This document shows positions 18,070-25,287 of a DNA stretch of 54,628 nt, one piece after another. The stretch's first letter is position 1. The number at the start of each line of letters is the position of its first letter. This DNA comes from Campylobacter sp. TTU_617 (GTDB lineage Bacteria > Campylobacterota > Campylobacteria > Campylobacterales > Campylobacteraceae), in assembly GCF_016599045.1 (NCBI RefSeq), contig NZ_JAENKV010000010.1:1-54628 (forward strand). Reading direction: 5' to 3'. Under the pieces are notes generated by a model, which was given only the letters and a program-made list of their open reading frames with translations, had not been told where the DNA came from and ran no database searches. Position numbers and translations under genes: made by a program.

Positions 18070-19104
18070 TTAAAGTTGTGGTTTTGGAGTTTTACCAGTA
18101 GAAGCTGGAAATTGAGGATAAATAATTTTTGGTTTTTCACCTGTTAAAGAATGTAAAAAAGTTTCTATACTTTTTGCTTCTTGATCTGTAATTTTAATTC
18201 CAAGTTGAACGCTACCCATTTCTTTTATGGCATCTTGTAATGACCAAATAGCACCATTATGAAAATAAGGAGCAGTCTCTGCTACATTTCTTAAAGTTGG
18301 AGTTTTTACCATACCATTAGCATCGCCTTTAAAGTCTCCAATATCTGCAAATTTATATTTAGCAGCAACTTGGAAAGGCTGCATACTTCCACCTAAATTT
18401 ACACCTGTATGACACGCAACACAACCTTTATCAAGGAAAAGTTTAAGACCTTTTTTCTCTTTATCATTTAAAGCTTTTTCATCTCCATCTAAAAATTTAT
18501 CAAAACGAGAAGGAGTAATTAAAGTTCTTTCAAAATTTGCAATAGCATCAGCAATATTGTCAAAATTTACACCACTTTTTCCATAAATCTTTTTAAATTC
18601 TTCTACATATTCAGGCAAAGAAGAAATTTTTTCTACAGCAAGTTTTGAAGGAGTTGCCATTTCAGCTTCTGATTCGATAGGACCCTTAGCTTGATCAGCT
18701 AAAGTTTTAGCTCTACCATCCCAAAACTGAGTTGTATTTAAAACAGAATTATAAACAGTCGGAGAATTTAAATGATGAGGATTAGCAGTCCATCTATGTC
18801 CAATAGCTGTAGAAACACCATCTGTTCCACCTAAACCTAAATTATGGCAAGTATTACAGGAAATAATACTACTTTTAGAAAGTCTAGGATCAAAATAAAG
18901 TTTTTTACCAAGCTCTGATTTTTCTATGCTAAACGCACTTGCTTTAACACCATTTTGTTTCAAAATATCATCAATTTCTTTTTGATTTTTTGGCAAAGAA
19001 GCTAGACCTGATTGTTTAGCTTCTTCAACTAAACTTAAAGCACCCAAATTTGCAGAATAAAAAATACCGCAAATGAAAATGATAAATGGTAATTTAATTT
19101 TCAT
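18070..19104 (-). CDS. Di-heme cytochrome c peroxidase (Cj0358-like)
   Basis: This is a 344-residue periplasmic peroxidase with an N-terminal signal peptide (cleaved after about residue 22). Two c-type heme motifs are CNTCH (near residue 82) and CVACH (near 229), the layout of MauG/CcpA proteins that reduce H2O2 with electrons from cytochrome c. HRWTANPHHLNSPTVYNS is a conserved segment. It has its own transcription unit: terminator behind it and plsY facing away in front. AAGGAG precedes the ATG. Confidence 0.93.
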   Translation of the reverse strand: MKIKLPFIIFICGIFYSANLGALSLVEEAKQSGLASLPKNQKEIDDILKQNGVKASAFSIEKSELGKKLYFDPRLSKSSIISCNTCHNLGLGGTDGVSTAIGHRWTANPHHLNSPTVYNSVLNTTQFWDGRAKTLADQAKGPIESEAEMATPSKLAVEKISSLPEYVEEFKKIYGKSGVNFDNIADAIANFERTLITPSRFDKFLDGDEKALNDKEKKGLKLFLDKGCVACHTGVNLGGSMQPFQVAAKYKFADIGDFKGDANGMVKTPTLRNVAETAPYFHNGAIWSLQDAIKEMGSVQLGIKITDQEAKSIETFLHSLTGEKPKIIYPQFPASTGKTPKPQL

Positions 19105-19150
19105 TAAAAACTCCTTGATATTTTAAATAGAAATACAATATTAATCTCTT

Positions 19151-19207
19151 AATACTTAATTAATAATAAAAATTACTAAAAAAAATAAATAATTAATTAA
19201 TAGTATT
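19151..19207. repeat. Imperfect inverted repeat between the peroxidase gene and plsY
   Basis: AATACT-TAATTAAT (19151-19164) is mirrored by ATTAATTAAT-AGTATT (19192-19207) in the divergent intergenic region. It may be an operator, but the AT bias makes chance symmetry common. Confidence 0.3.
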
Positions 19208-19280
19208 TTTATCTTATTTGATTTATTTATTTTTTTTATTTATAATTAAAACAAAATTATTGTTTTTATTTAAGGTTTAT

Positions 19281-19892
19281 ATGGAAAATCTAATTATTTA
19301 TTTAATTTCTTATCTTTTAGGGTCAATTCCATTTGGCTTTATCCTTGCTAAGTTATTTGCTAATGTTAATATTAAAGAACAAGGATCAAAAAGTATAGGT
19401 GCCACAAATGTTTTAAGAGTTATAAAAAAAGATAATCCTAAATTAGCAAAAAAACTAGCAATTATGACTATTATTTTGGATTTTTCAAAATCTGCACTAT
19501 TGCTTTTAGTATTAAAAGTTTTAAATTATGATATAGGCTTACTCTGGAGTGTTGCTATATTAACAATATTTGGACACTGTTTTTCTATTTATTTATTATT
19601 TGAAGGAGGTAAAGGGGTTGCTACTGGTGCTGGTGCAATGATAATACTCTTACCTTTAGAAACATTAACTGCCTTAATAGTATGGCTGATTATTGGAAAA
19701 ATCTTTAAAATATCATCTTTAGCTTCTTTATTGGCTTTGTTAAGTTTTATAGGAAGTTCTTTTATTTATCATTATGATATGCCAGAAATTCATACTCACG
19801 CACCTGTTTTTATTATTGCTTTCATTATATTTTATAAGCATTTGCCAAATATCAAAAGATTATTTTTTAAACAAGAATGCAAGATTATATAA
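19281..19892 (+). CDS. plsY: Glycerol-3-phosphate acyltransferase PlsY
   Basis: This is a 203-residue inner-membrane enzyme that acylates glycerol-3-phosphate from acyl-phosphate. The three family motifs are seen: GSIPFGFILAK (near 12), the EQGSKSIGATNVLR phosphate loop (near 33-46), and FEGGKGVATGAGA (near 109). I chose the ATG at 19281 because TAAGG stands before it; the frame is open further upstream to 19218. It partners with PlsX, encoded at 38614, which makes its acyl-phosphate. It overlaps folB by 16 bp. Confidence 0.95.
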   Translation: MENLIIYLISYLLGSIPFGFILAKLFANVNIKEQGSKSIGATNVLRVIKKDNPKLAKKLAIMTIILDFSKSALLLLVLKVLNYDIGLLWSVAILTIFGHCFSIYLLFEGGKGVATGAGAMIILLPLETLTALIVWLIIGKIFKISSLASLLALLSFIGSSFIYHYDMPEIHTHAPVFIIAFIIFYKHLPNIKRLFFKQECKII

Positions 19893-20197
19893 TTAGTATT
19901 AAAACAGAATTTAAGTGTATTATTGGTATTTTAGATTTTGAACGCAAAAAAAAACAAAAAGTGATAATAAAATTAAAGGCAAAATCTTATGAGTTTTTAG
20001 ATTATTCTATACTTACAAAAAAAATAAAAAAATATTACAAAAAAAATAAATTTTATACTATAGAAGAATCTTTAAAATTTGTAAGTATAAAATTAAAAGA
20101 AAAAATTCCATCTTTATATAGCTTAAAAATTTCTGTTTTTAAACCAAAAATTATCAAAAAAACAAAAGCTGGAGTTCTTCTTAAAAAAAAATATTAA
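19877..20197 (+). CDS. folB: Dihydroneopterin aldolase
   Basis: This 106-residue protein is a shortened, Lys-rich member of the FolB family, which cleaves dihydroneopterin to hydroxymethyldihydropterin in folate synthesis. GILDFERKKKQKVIIKL (near 18-34) is the N-terminal signature, YTIEESLKFVSIKL lies in the middle, and a Lys-rich KKTKAGVLLKKKY end carries the late Lys region. The start lies within the plsY 3' end, so translation is probably coupled. Confidence 0.82.
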   Translation: MQDYIISIKTEFKCIIGILDFERKKKQKVIIKLKAKSYEFLDYSILTKKIKKYYKKNKFYTIEESLKFVSIKLKEKIPSLYSLKISVFKPKIIKKTKAGVLLKKKY

Positions 20198-20236
20198 TAT
20201 TTTTTTAAGTTATTTGAATATTTACTTAAACTATGT

Positions 20237-20242
20237 TATAAT
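20237..20242 (+). promoter_or_regulatory. -10 box for cosR
   Basis: GTTATAAT ends at 20242, 33 bases before the cosR ATG; GAGAAGGA is the ribosome site. CosR is essential in C. jejuni, so a strong promoter is expected. Confidence 0.6.
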
Positions 20243-20275
20243 TTTTTAAATTTTTCTTATGAGAAGGATAATATA

Positions 20276-20947
20276 ATGAGAATTTTAGTAATAGAAGATG
20301 AGATAAATTTAAATAAAAGTATTATAGATAATCTTAATAGTTTTGGTTATCAAACTGACTCTTCTGAAAATTTTAAAGATGGAGAATATTTCATTGGCAT
20401 TAGACATTATGATCTAGTTCTAGCAAGCTGGAATCTACCAGATGGAGATGGATCTGATCTTATCAATATTATAAAACAAAAATCTCCAAGAACTTCAATT
20501 ATTATTATGTCTTCAAAAACAGACAAAGAAACTGAAATCAAAGTTTTAAAAGCAGGTGCAGATGATTTTGTTAAGAAAAATATAGATTTTGATATATTAA
20601 TGGCAAGAATTGAAGCAAGATTAAGGCTTGGTGGAACTAATGTTATAAAAATAGAAGATTTAACTATAGATCCTGATGAAGAAAAAATAACATATAGAGG
20701 ACAAGATATAGAGCTCAAAGGAAAACCTTTCGAAGTTTTAACTCATCTAGCAAGACATTCAGATCAAATTGTTTCTAAAGAACAATTGCTTGATGCCATC
20801 TGGGAAGAACCTGAACTTGTTACACCAAATGTAATAGAAGTCGCAATCAATCAAATTCGTCAAAAAATGGATAAACCTTTAAATATTTCTACTATTGAAA
20901 CAGTACGTCGCAGAGGATATCGTTTTTGCTTTCCTAAAAAATCTTAA
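20276..20947 (+). CDS. cosR: Orphan OmpR-type response regulator CosR
   Basis: This is a 223-residue regulator with a receiver domain (1-115) and a winged-helix DNA-binding domain (125-220). The usual phospho-accepting Asp is missing: the segment reads LVLASWNLPDGDG where typical receivers have an Asp. Cys218 near the C-terminus (RFCFPKKS) is present; it is the reported redox-sensing residue of C. jejuni CosR. No histidine kinase is adjacent. CosR controls oxidative stress genes such as ahpC, and in C. jejuni also affects cmeABC, both present in this window. Confidence 0.95.
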   Translation: MRILVIEDEINLNKSIIDNLNSFGYQTDSSENFKDGEYFIGIRHYDLVLASWNLPDGDGSDLINIIKQKSPRTSIIIMSSKTDKETEIKVLKAGADDFVKKNIDFDILMARIEARLRLGGTNVIKIEDLTIDPDEEKITYRGQDIELKGKPFEVLTHLARHSDQIVSKEQLLDAIWEEPELVTPNVIEVAINQIRQKMDKPLNISTIETVRRRGYRFCFPKKS

Positions 20948-21058
20948 TTTTTTGCATAAAAGCAAAAAATTTCTTAATTTTATTACTTAAAATTTTATAT
21001 TATATTTAAGTTTTATTATTGTATAAAACAAAAAATATATCTGAAAGGTTACAATCCA

Positions 21059-21304
21059 ATGTCTCTTTTAATAACTAAAGATTGTGTTTGTTGTGATGCT
21101 TGTAGAGAAGAATGTCCTGATAACGCTATATATGAAAATAGTCCTATCTATGTTATAGATCCTGATCTTTGTTCAGAATGTGTAAATGATTTTTCAGAAC
21201 CAGCTTGTATTGTTGCTTGTCCTTATGAATGCATCATTCCAGATCCAGACAATGTTGAAAGTATAGAGGAATTACGTCTTAAAAACAAACGTAGAGAATA
21301 TTAA
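21059..21304 (+). CDS. fdxB: 2[4Fe-4S] ferredoxin FdxB
   Basis: This is an 81-residue bacterial-type ferredoxin. The first cluster ligands are in CVCCDACREECP (residues 8-19). The second set is in CSECVNDFSEPACIVACP, with the 8-residue insertion typical of Alvin-type ferredoxins. It carries electrons in the cytoplasm, for example to or from 2-oxoacid oxidoreductases. Its stop overlaps the start of the downstream ppx/gppA gene, forming a two-gene unit. Confidence 0.93.
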   Translation: MSLLITKDCVCCDACREECPDNAIYENSPIYVIDPDLCSECVNDFSEPACIVACPYECIIPDPDNVESIEELRLKNKRREY

Positions 21305-22758
21305 TGGCTAAAAAAACTGCTGTTGTTGATCTAGGTTCTAATTCAATTAGAATGGTGATTTTTGAAAAAACTTCACGATATGGGTTTTACACTACTCACG
21401 AATTTAAAAGAAAAGTTCGTTTAGGAGAAAATTCTTATAACAATAAAAAATTTTTACAAAAAGAAGCTATGCAAAGAGCTGAAGAGACTTTAAGTTTCTT
21501 CAAGCAATGTGCTTTAAAAAATAAATGTAAAAAAATTTTTATAGTTGGTACTTCAGCTCTAAGAGATGCTCCTAATTCAAAAGAATTTATAAAAAGAATA
21601 AAAAATAAACTTCAGTTAAATATTCGCTGTATTGATGGAAAGAATGAATCTTATTTAGGAGGGTTAGCTGCTTTAAATTTGTTAAGCAACTTTAAAGATG
21701 GTACAACTTTAGATATAGGAGGGGGATCAAGCGAGCTTTGTTTGATTAAGAATAGAAAAATTATTGATTGTATTTCGCTTGATATAGGAACAGTTAGACT
21801 AAAAGAGCTTTTTAATTCAGATTCAAAAAAATTAGATGAATTTTTAGAATCTACTTTAAGACTGATACCAGAAACATTTTGCAACGATAATCTTATAGCC
21901 ATTGGAGGAAGTCTAAGGGCAATTTCAAGTTCTATTATGCAAAAAAACTCATATCCTTTAAAAAATTTACACGATTTTAGATACAATTTTGAAGATGAAA
22001 AAGACTATATTTGTAAAATTTTAAACACCAATGCTAATTCTCTTATCGATTTTGGAATAAAAAAAGATCGTTTTGATACTATTAAAGAAGGTGCTCTAAT
22101 TTTCTTAAAAATCGCTCAAAAAATCAAAGCAAAACAAATTATAACAAGTGGTGTTGGAATTAGAGAGGGAATATATTTGCAAGATTTATTAAGACCACTA
22201 AAATATTTTCCAAATAATTTTAATCCTAGTTTAAAATCTTTGCAAGATAGATTTTTAACAAATAATATAAAAAATAAAACGCCACAATATGCTTTGCAAA
22301 TTTTTGATACACTTAAAGAAATTCATAATCTTAATACATACTATAAAAATATCTTAATAGTAGCTTCAAAACTTTGTCATATTGGAGAATATTTAAATTT
22401 TTATTTTGCAAATGAACATTCAGCAAATTTTATCTTAGGTGGTTTAAATTATGGGTTTTCACACAAAGAAAAAGCTCTCATTGCTACCATTATTAAACTA
22501 AATGGTAAAAAAGCTATCCCTTATAATTTAGAGCATTTCAAACAACTTTTACCAAATTCTCAAATTATAACTTGGTTAGGATTTATGCTAACACTTGCAA
22601 AAACATTAAGTTTTAGCGAAGAAAAAATTAATTTTTCTTTTTGCAAAGACACACTTTATATTTATAATAAAGATCAAAAACTCAATCTATCAAAAGATGA
22701 AATCAAAAAAATTACCAAACCTAGCAATATTAATATATCGATAAATCAAGCACCTTAA
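21304..22758 (+). CDS. ppx: Exopolyphosphatase / guanosine pentaphosphatase family
   Basis: This 484-residue protein belongs to the Ppx/GppA family of the actin-like ATPase fold. The N-terminal phosphate loop is VVDLGSNSIRMVIF (near 7-20), the second is TLDIGGGSSELCLI (near 138-151). An HD-like C-terminal part follows from about 310. It degrades polyphosphate and/or converts pppGpp to ppGpp, linking it to the stringent response; which activity applies cannot be decided here. It overlaps the convergent fliO stop by 4 bp. Confidence 0.9.
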   Translation: MAKKTAVVDLGSNSIRMVIFEKTSRYGFYTTHEFKRKVRLGENSYNNKKFLQKEAMQRAEETLSFFKQCALKNKCKKIFIVGTSALRDAPNSKEFIKRIKNKLQLNIRCIDGKNESYLGGLAALNLLSNFKDGTTLDIGGGSSELCLIKNRKIIDCISLDIGTVRLKELFNSDSKKLDEFLESTLRLIPETFCNDNLIAIGGSLRAISSSIMQKNSYPLKNLHDFRYNFEDEKDYICKILNTNANSLIDFGIKKDRFDTIKEGALIFLKIAQKIKAKQIITSGVGIREGIYLQDLLRPLKYFPNNFNPSLKSLQDRFLTNNIKNKTPQYALQIFDTLKEIHNLNTYYKNILIVASKLCHIGEYLNFYFANEHSANFILGGLNYGFSHKEKALIATIIKLNGKKAIPYNLEHFKQLLPNSQIITWLGFMLTLAKTLSFSEEKINFSFCKDTLYIYNKDQKLNLSKDEIKKITKPSNINISINQAP

Positions 22759-23543
22759 CTGCTTTTTGTCTTTTCATTAATTAAATTTTGAATCTTTCTT
22801 TTATTTTCTTCAAAGAAAGAGTTAAAATTTTTATCTTCCAAATCTTTTTCCATTTTATCAACCGGAATTTCACTACTTTCTAAAAGTAAATTAGATTGAC
22901 CAATAATCATTACATAACGTTTTGAGTTATATTCTAAAATCATAAATTGATTATTTCTATCTAAAGGTTTTTGAAAAATAATATTAAAATTTTTTATATC
23001 TATATTTTTTTTATAAAGCATATTCTTTTTCAGCCATAAAAGAGCAATAAGCAAAATAATTAAAGCCAATATAATTAAAATATAATTAGTATAATTATAC
23101 TCTTGTGAAATTTTTTCTTTAGTTGTTAAAAAATTTTCACTACTAGACATTGAACTTGCTTTTGATAATTCTTCAATATTGCTTTGATTTAAAGGAGTAA
23201 TTCTAACCCTAATCCCAAATTTATCATTAACAGAACTAACATTTAAATTTATTTCTTCTTTATTATGAAACATAATAAATGTTTTATTATTCTTTGAACT
23301 AATTGCAATCTTATCTATAAACTTAGATTGAAGATTTTTTATTTCATTTTTAGAATACTTAAGATTATCAAAAATAAGTTCTAATATTTTTTTATCTTTT
23401 CTTTGAGAAATATTACCTTGATAAGCACTATCAAAAGAAAGCATTAAATCTACTCTATCGTTTCTGTTATAAATGTTATAATCAGTTAAATTTGCGGAAA
23501 AAAGTGGAAATAAAAAACAAAAAAAGACAAATAAAATTCTCAT
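22755..23543 (-). CDS. fliO: FliO-like flagellar export membrane protein (Cj0352-like)
   Basis: This is a 262-residue protein with an N-terminal signal (1-17), a periplasmic beta-rich domain (about 20-120, AMIN-like), one membrane helix near 152-171, and a cytoplasmic part with KPLDRNNQFMILEYNSKRYV typical of FliO. FliO helps assemble the FliP-FliR export gate. The call rests on layout, on position next to fliN, and on memory that Cj0352 was assigned FliO; the periplasmic domain is unlike enteric FliO. Its start overlaps the fliN stop by 1 bp. Confidence 0.72.
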   Translation of the reverse strand: MRILFVFFCFLFPLFSANLTDYNIYNRNDRVDLMLSFDSAYQGNISQRKDKKILELIFDNLKYSKNEIKNLQSKFIDKIAISSKNNKTFIMFHNKEEINLNVSSVNDKFGIRVRITPLNQSNIEELSKASSMSSSENFLTTKEKISQEYNYTNYILIILALIILLIALLWLKKNMLYKKNIDIKNFNIIFQKPLDRNNQFMILEYNSKRYVMIIGQSNLLLESSEIPVDKMEKDLEDKNFNSFFEENKRKIQNLINEKTKSS

Positions 23544-23851
23544 TAAATTTCTTTTTTAAAATATTGTAACACCGTTTTGGAATCTAAAATCTCATTAATT
23601 CTTATGGCAAGATTTTTTTCATATACCATAACTTCGCCTTTTCCAAAAATTCTTTTATTAATATAAAGCTCAACACTTTCTCCTGCTGGCTTTTCAAGAT
23701 CTATAACAGAACCTACTTCTAATTTTAAAAGCTCATTTACACTCATATTAGTCGTTCCAAGCTCACTAACAAAATCAACTGTAATATCTAAAATATCTTC
23801 GTAAGAATGAAGTAAGCCGTGATAATTGCTAAATTCAATATCATCATTCAT
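23543..23851 (-). CDS. fliN: Flagellar motor switch protein FliN
   Basis: This is a 102-residue SpoA (surface presentation of antigens) domain protein. ILDITVDFVSELGTTNMSVNELLKLEVGSVIDL matches the FliN core in outline, ending in a short VLQYFKKEI tail. With FliG and FliM it forms the C-ring that sets rotation direction and docks the export apparatus. The start overlaps the upstream CheX-like gene by 8 bp. Confidence 0.94.
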   Translation of the reverse strand: MNDDIEFSNYHGLLHSYEDILDITVDFVSELGTTNMSVNELLKLEVGSVIDLEKPAGESVELYINKRIFGKGEVMVYEKNLAIRINEILDSKTVLQYFKKEI

Positions 23852-24272
23852 AATTATTAAAACCTATTTTAAAATAATGATCATCAAGTTTATATACTAA
23901 AAATTCATTAAGTTTTATACTTGAAGGATCAGTTTTTCCAAGATATTTTGGAATTCCAAGTTTATATTCATCTTTTCCTTGCGCATCATTAAGTAATTTT
24001 TTCATATATCCTATAATCTGATTAGTACATTCTTTAGTAAGATCTTGCCAATCATTTTCACTCAAATCTTCACCTGGAATTAATATACTAGCAATTTCTT
24101 GTAAAATTGATTGAGAGAAAAATAAATAAAAAACATTTTCTATTTCATTGTTTTTTATAGTGATAGAAGTTGCATAAAATTCACCCTTTTTTATCTTTTT
24201 CATTTTTTCAATATGCATTTTTAAAATGTGATTATAAAAATGAGTGGTTGAATATTCAAGCATACTTAACAT
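23844..24272 (-). CDS. CheX/CheC-like protein linked to FliN (Cj0350-like)
   Basis: This is a 142-residue protein with no signal peptide. LTKECTNQIIGYMKKLL near 85-101 has the E-x2-N spacing of CheC/CheX/FliY phosphatases. The end LGIPKYLGK...FKIGFNN suits a CheX-like fold. In C. jejuni this position is Cj0350. It could dephosphorylate CheY at the switch or act as a FliN partner; the second E-x2-N motif of CheC is not obvious. Overlap with fliN supports co-translation. The trp operon expected upstream is missing. Confidence 0.6.
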   Translation of the reverse strand: MLSMLEYSTTHFYNHILKMHIEKMKKIKKGEFYATSITIKNNEIENVFYLFFSQSILQEIASILIPGEDLSENDWQDLTKECTNQIIGYMKKLLNDAQGKDEYKLGIPKYLGKTDPSSIKLNEFLVYKLDDHYFKIGFNNYE

Positions 24273-24393
24273 AACCCATACCTTAAAAATAAAATTATTC
24301 TTATTATAATATAAAAAATATTTAAAATTCTTAATTATTTTTAAAGATTTTATTTTTATTTTATAAAAAAAATATTTTAATTTGTAAAGTATA

Positions 24394-24399
24394 TAAAAT
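24394..24399 (+). promoter_or_regulatory. -10 box for the TauE-family gene
   Basis: TAAAAT within an AT-rich stretch 18 bases before the ATG at 24417. The 144-bp gap 24273-24416 contains divergent promoter-like elements and no relic of trp genes that I can read. Confidence 0.4.
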
Positions 24400-24416
24400 G
24401 TAATTTAGGATATTAA

Positions 24417-25202
24417 ATGAACTTAATAGATTTACCTTATTTTGCTATAGGAATTATATCTGGCGTAGCTTCAGGACTTTTTGGCATAGGTGGTGGAATG
24501 ATAATAGTCCCTACTATGTTAATTTTAGGTGCAAGCTCGCATTCTGCCATTGGAATTTCAGTTTTACAAATGATTTTTGCTGCAATTTTTGGATCTTATT
24601 TAAATTATAAAAAAAAGAATTTAAATTTAAAAGATGGAATTTATATAGGTTTAGGAGGTCTTTTAGGTGCAAGCTTTAGTGGAACACTTTTAAAATACTT
24701 AAGTGATATTAGTTTAACATCTATATTTTTAGGTGTAAGTTGTATTTTTTTTCTAAAATATGCCTTTGGAATCAAGGAAAATGTAGTTAAAAATAATAAA
24801 AGCATTTTACAAAAAAATATAATTTTATTTATAGCTGGAACCTTTACTGGTGTTTTCGCTATTTCTTTAGGAATTGGAGGTGGATTATTGATTGCTCCAA
24901 TTTTAGCTTATTTTCTAGGCTACGATAGTAAAAAAGTTGTTTCTTTATCTTTGTTTTTTGTAATATTTGCTTCAATTTCTGGAATTATTTCTTTTTCAAA
25001 TTCAAATGTAATTGATAGTGAAGTAATTCATAAAGGTATAATAGTAGGAATTGCGTCAATGATAGGAGTTTTCATGGGTATTAAAATCATAGAAAAAATG
25101 AAACTTTCTTCTCATCGTAAAATTTTACTCTTCATCTATGCTTTATCTATATTTGCAACTACGCATTCTTTGCTTAGAAAACTTGGAATTATAGTTTTTT
25201 AA
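24417..25202 (+). CDS. TauE/SafE family membrane transporter
   Basis: This is a 261-residue permease with about eight membrane segments. The family glycine repeat appears twice: GLFGIGGGMIIVPTML (near 20-35) and AISLGIGGGLLIAPIL (near 153-168), reflecting internal duplication. Members export or import sulfite, sulfoacetate and other organic anions; the substrate here is unknown. It corresponds to Cj0343. A promoter lies just upstream and uvrA follows after 85 bp. Confidence 0.87.
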   Translation: MNLIDLPYFAIGIISGVASGLFGIGGGMIIVPTMLILGASSHSAIGISVLQMIFAAIFGSYLNYKKKNLNLKDGIYIGLGGLLGASFSGTLLKYLSDISLTSIFLGVSCIFFLKYAFGIKENVVKNNKSILQKNIILFIAGTFTGVFAISLGIGGGLLIAPILAYFLGYDSKKVVSLSLFFVIFASISGIISFSNSNVIDSEVIHKGIIVGIASMIGVFMGIKIIEKMKLSSHRKILLFIYALSIFATTHSLLRKLGIIVF

Positions 25203-25251
25203 GTAAAGCTAAATTCAAATAAAAACTTTAGATTTTTAATTTTATTTATGC

Positions 25252-25257
25252 TAGAAT
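25252..25257 (+). promoter_or_regulatory. -10 box for uvrA
   Basis: GCTAGAAT (gnTAnaaT) ends at 25257, 30 bases before the uvrA ATG, followed by TTAGGA. Confidence 0.5.
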
Positions 25258-25287
25258 TCCAAATTTAATTAATTTTTAGGAAAAAAA

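Noticed and set aside
19218-19280. Longer plsY start at 19218
   Set aside because: The added residues are low-complexity Leu/Phe from the promoter region with no ribosome site; the ATG at 19281 fits the family.
24273-24416. Remnant trp coding sequence
   Set aside because: All frames were scanned by eye and no recognisable Trp enzyme motif was found; the segment is promoter-like AT-rich DNA.
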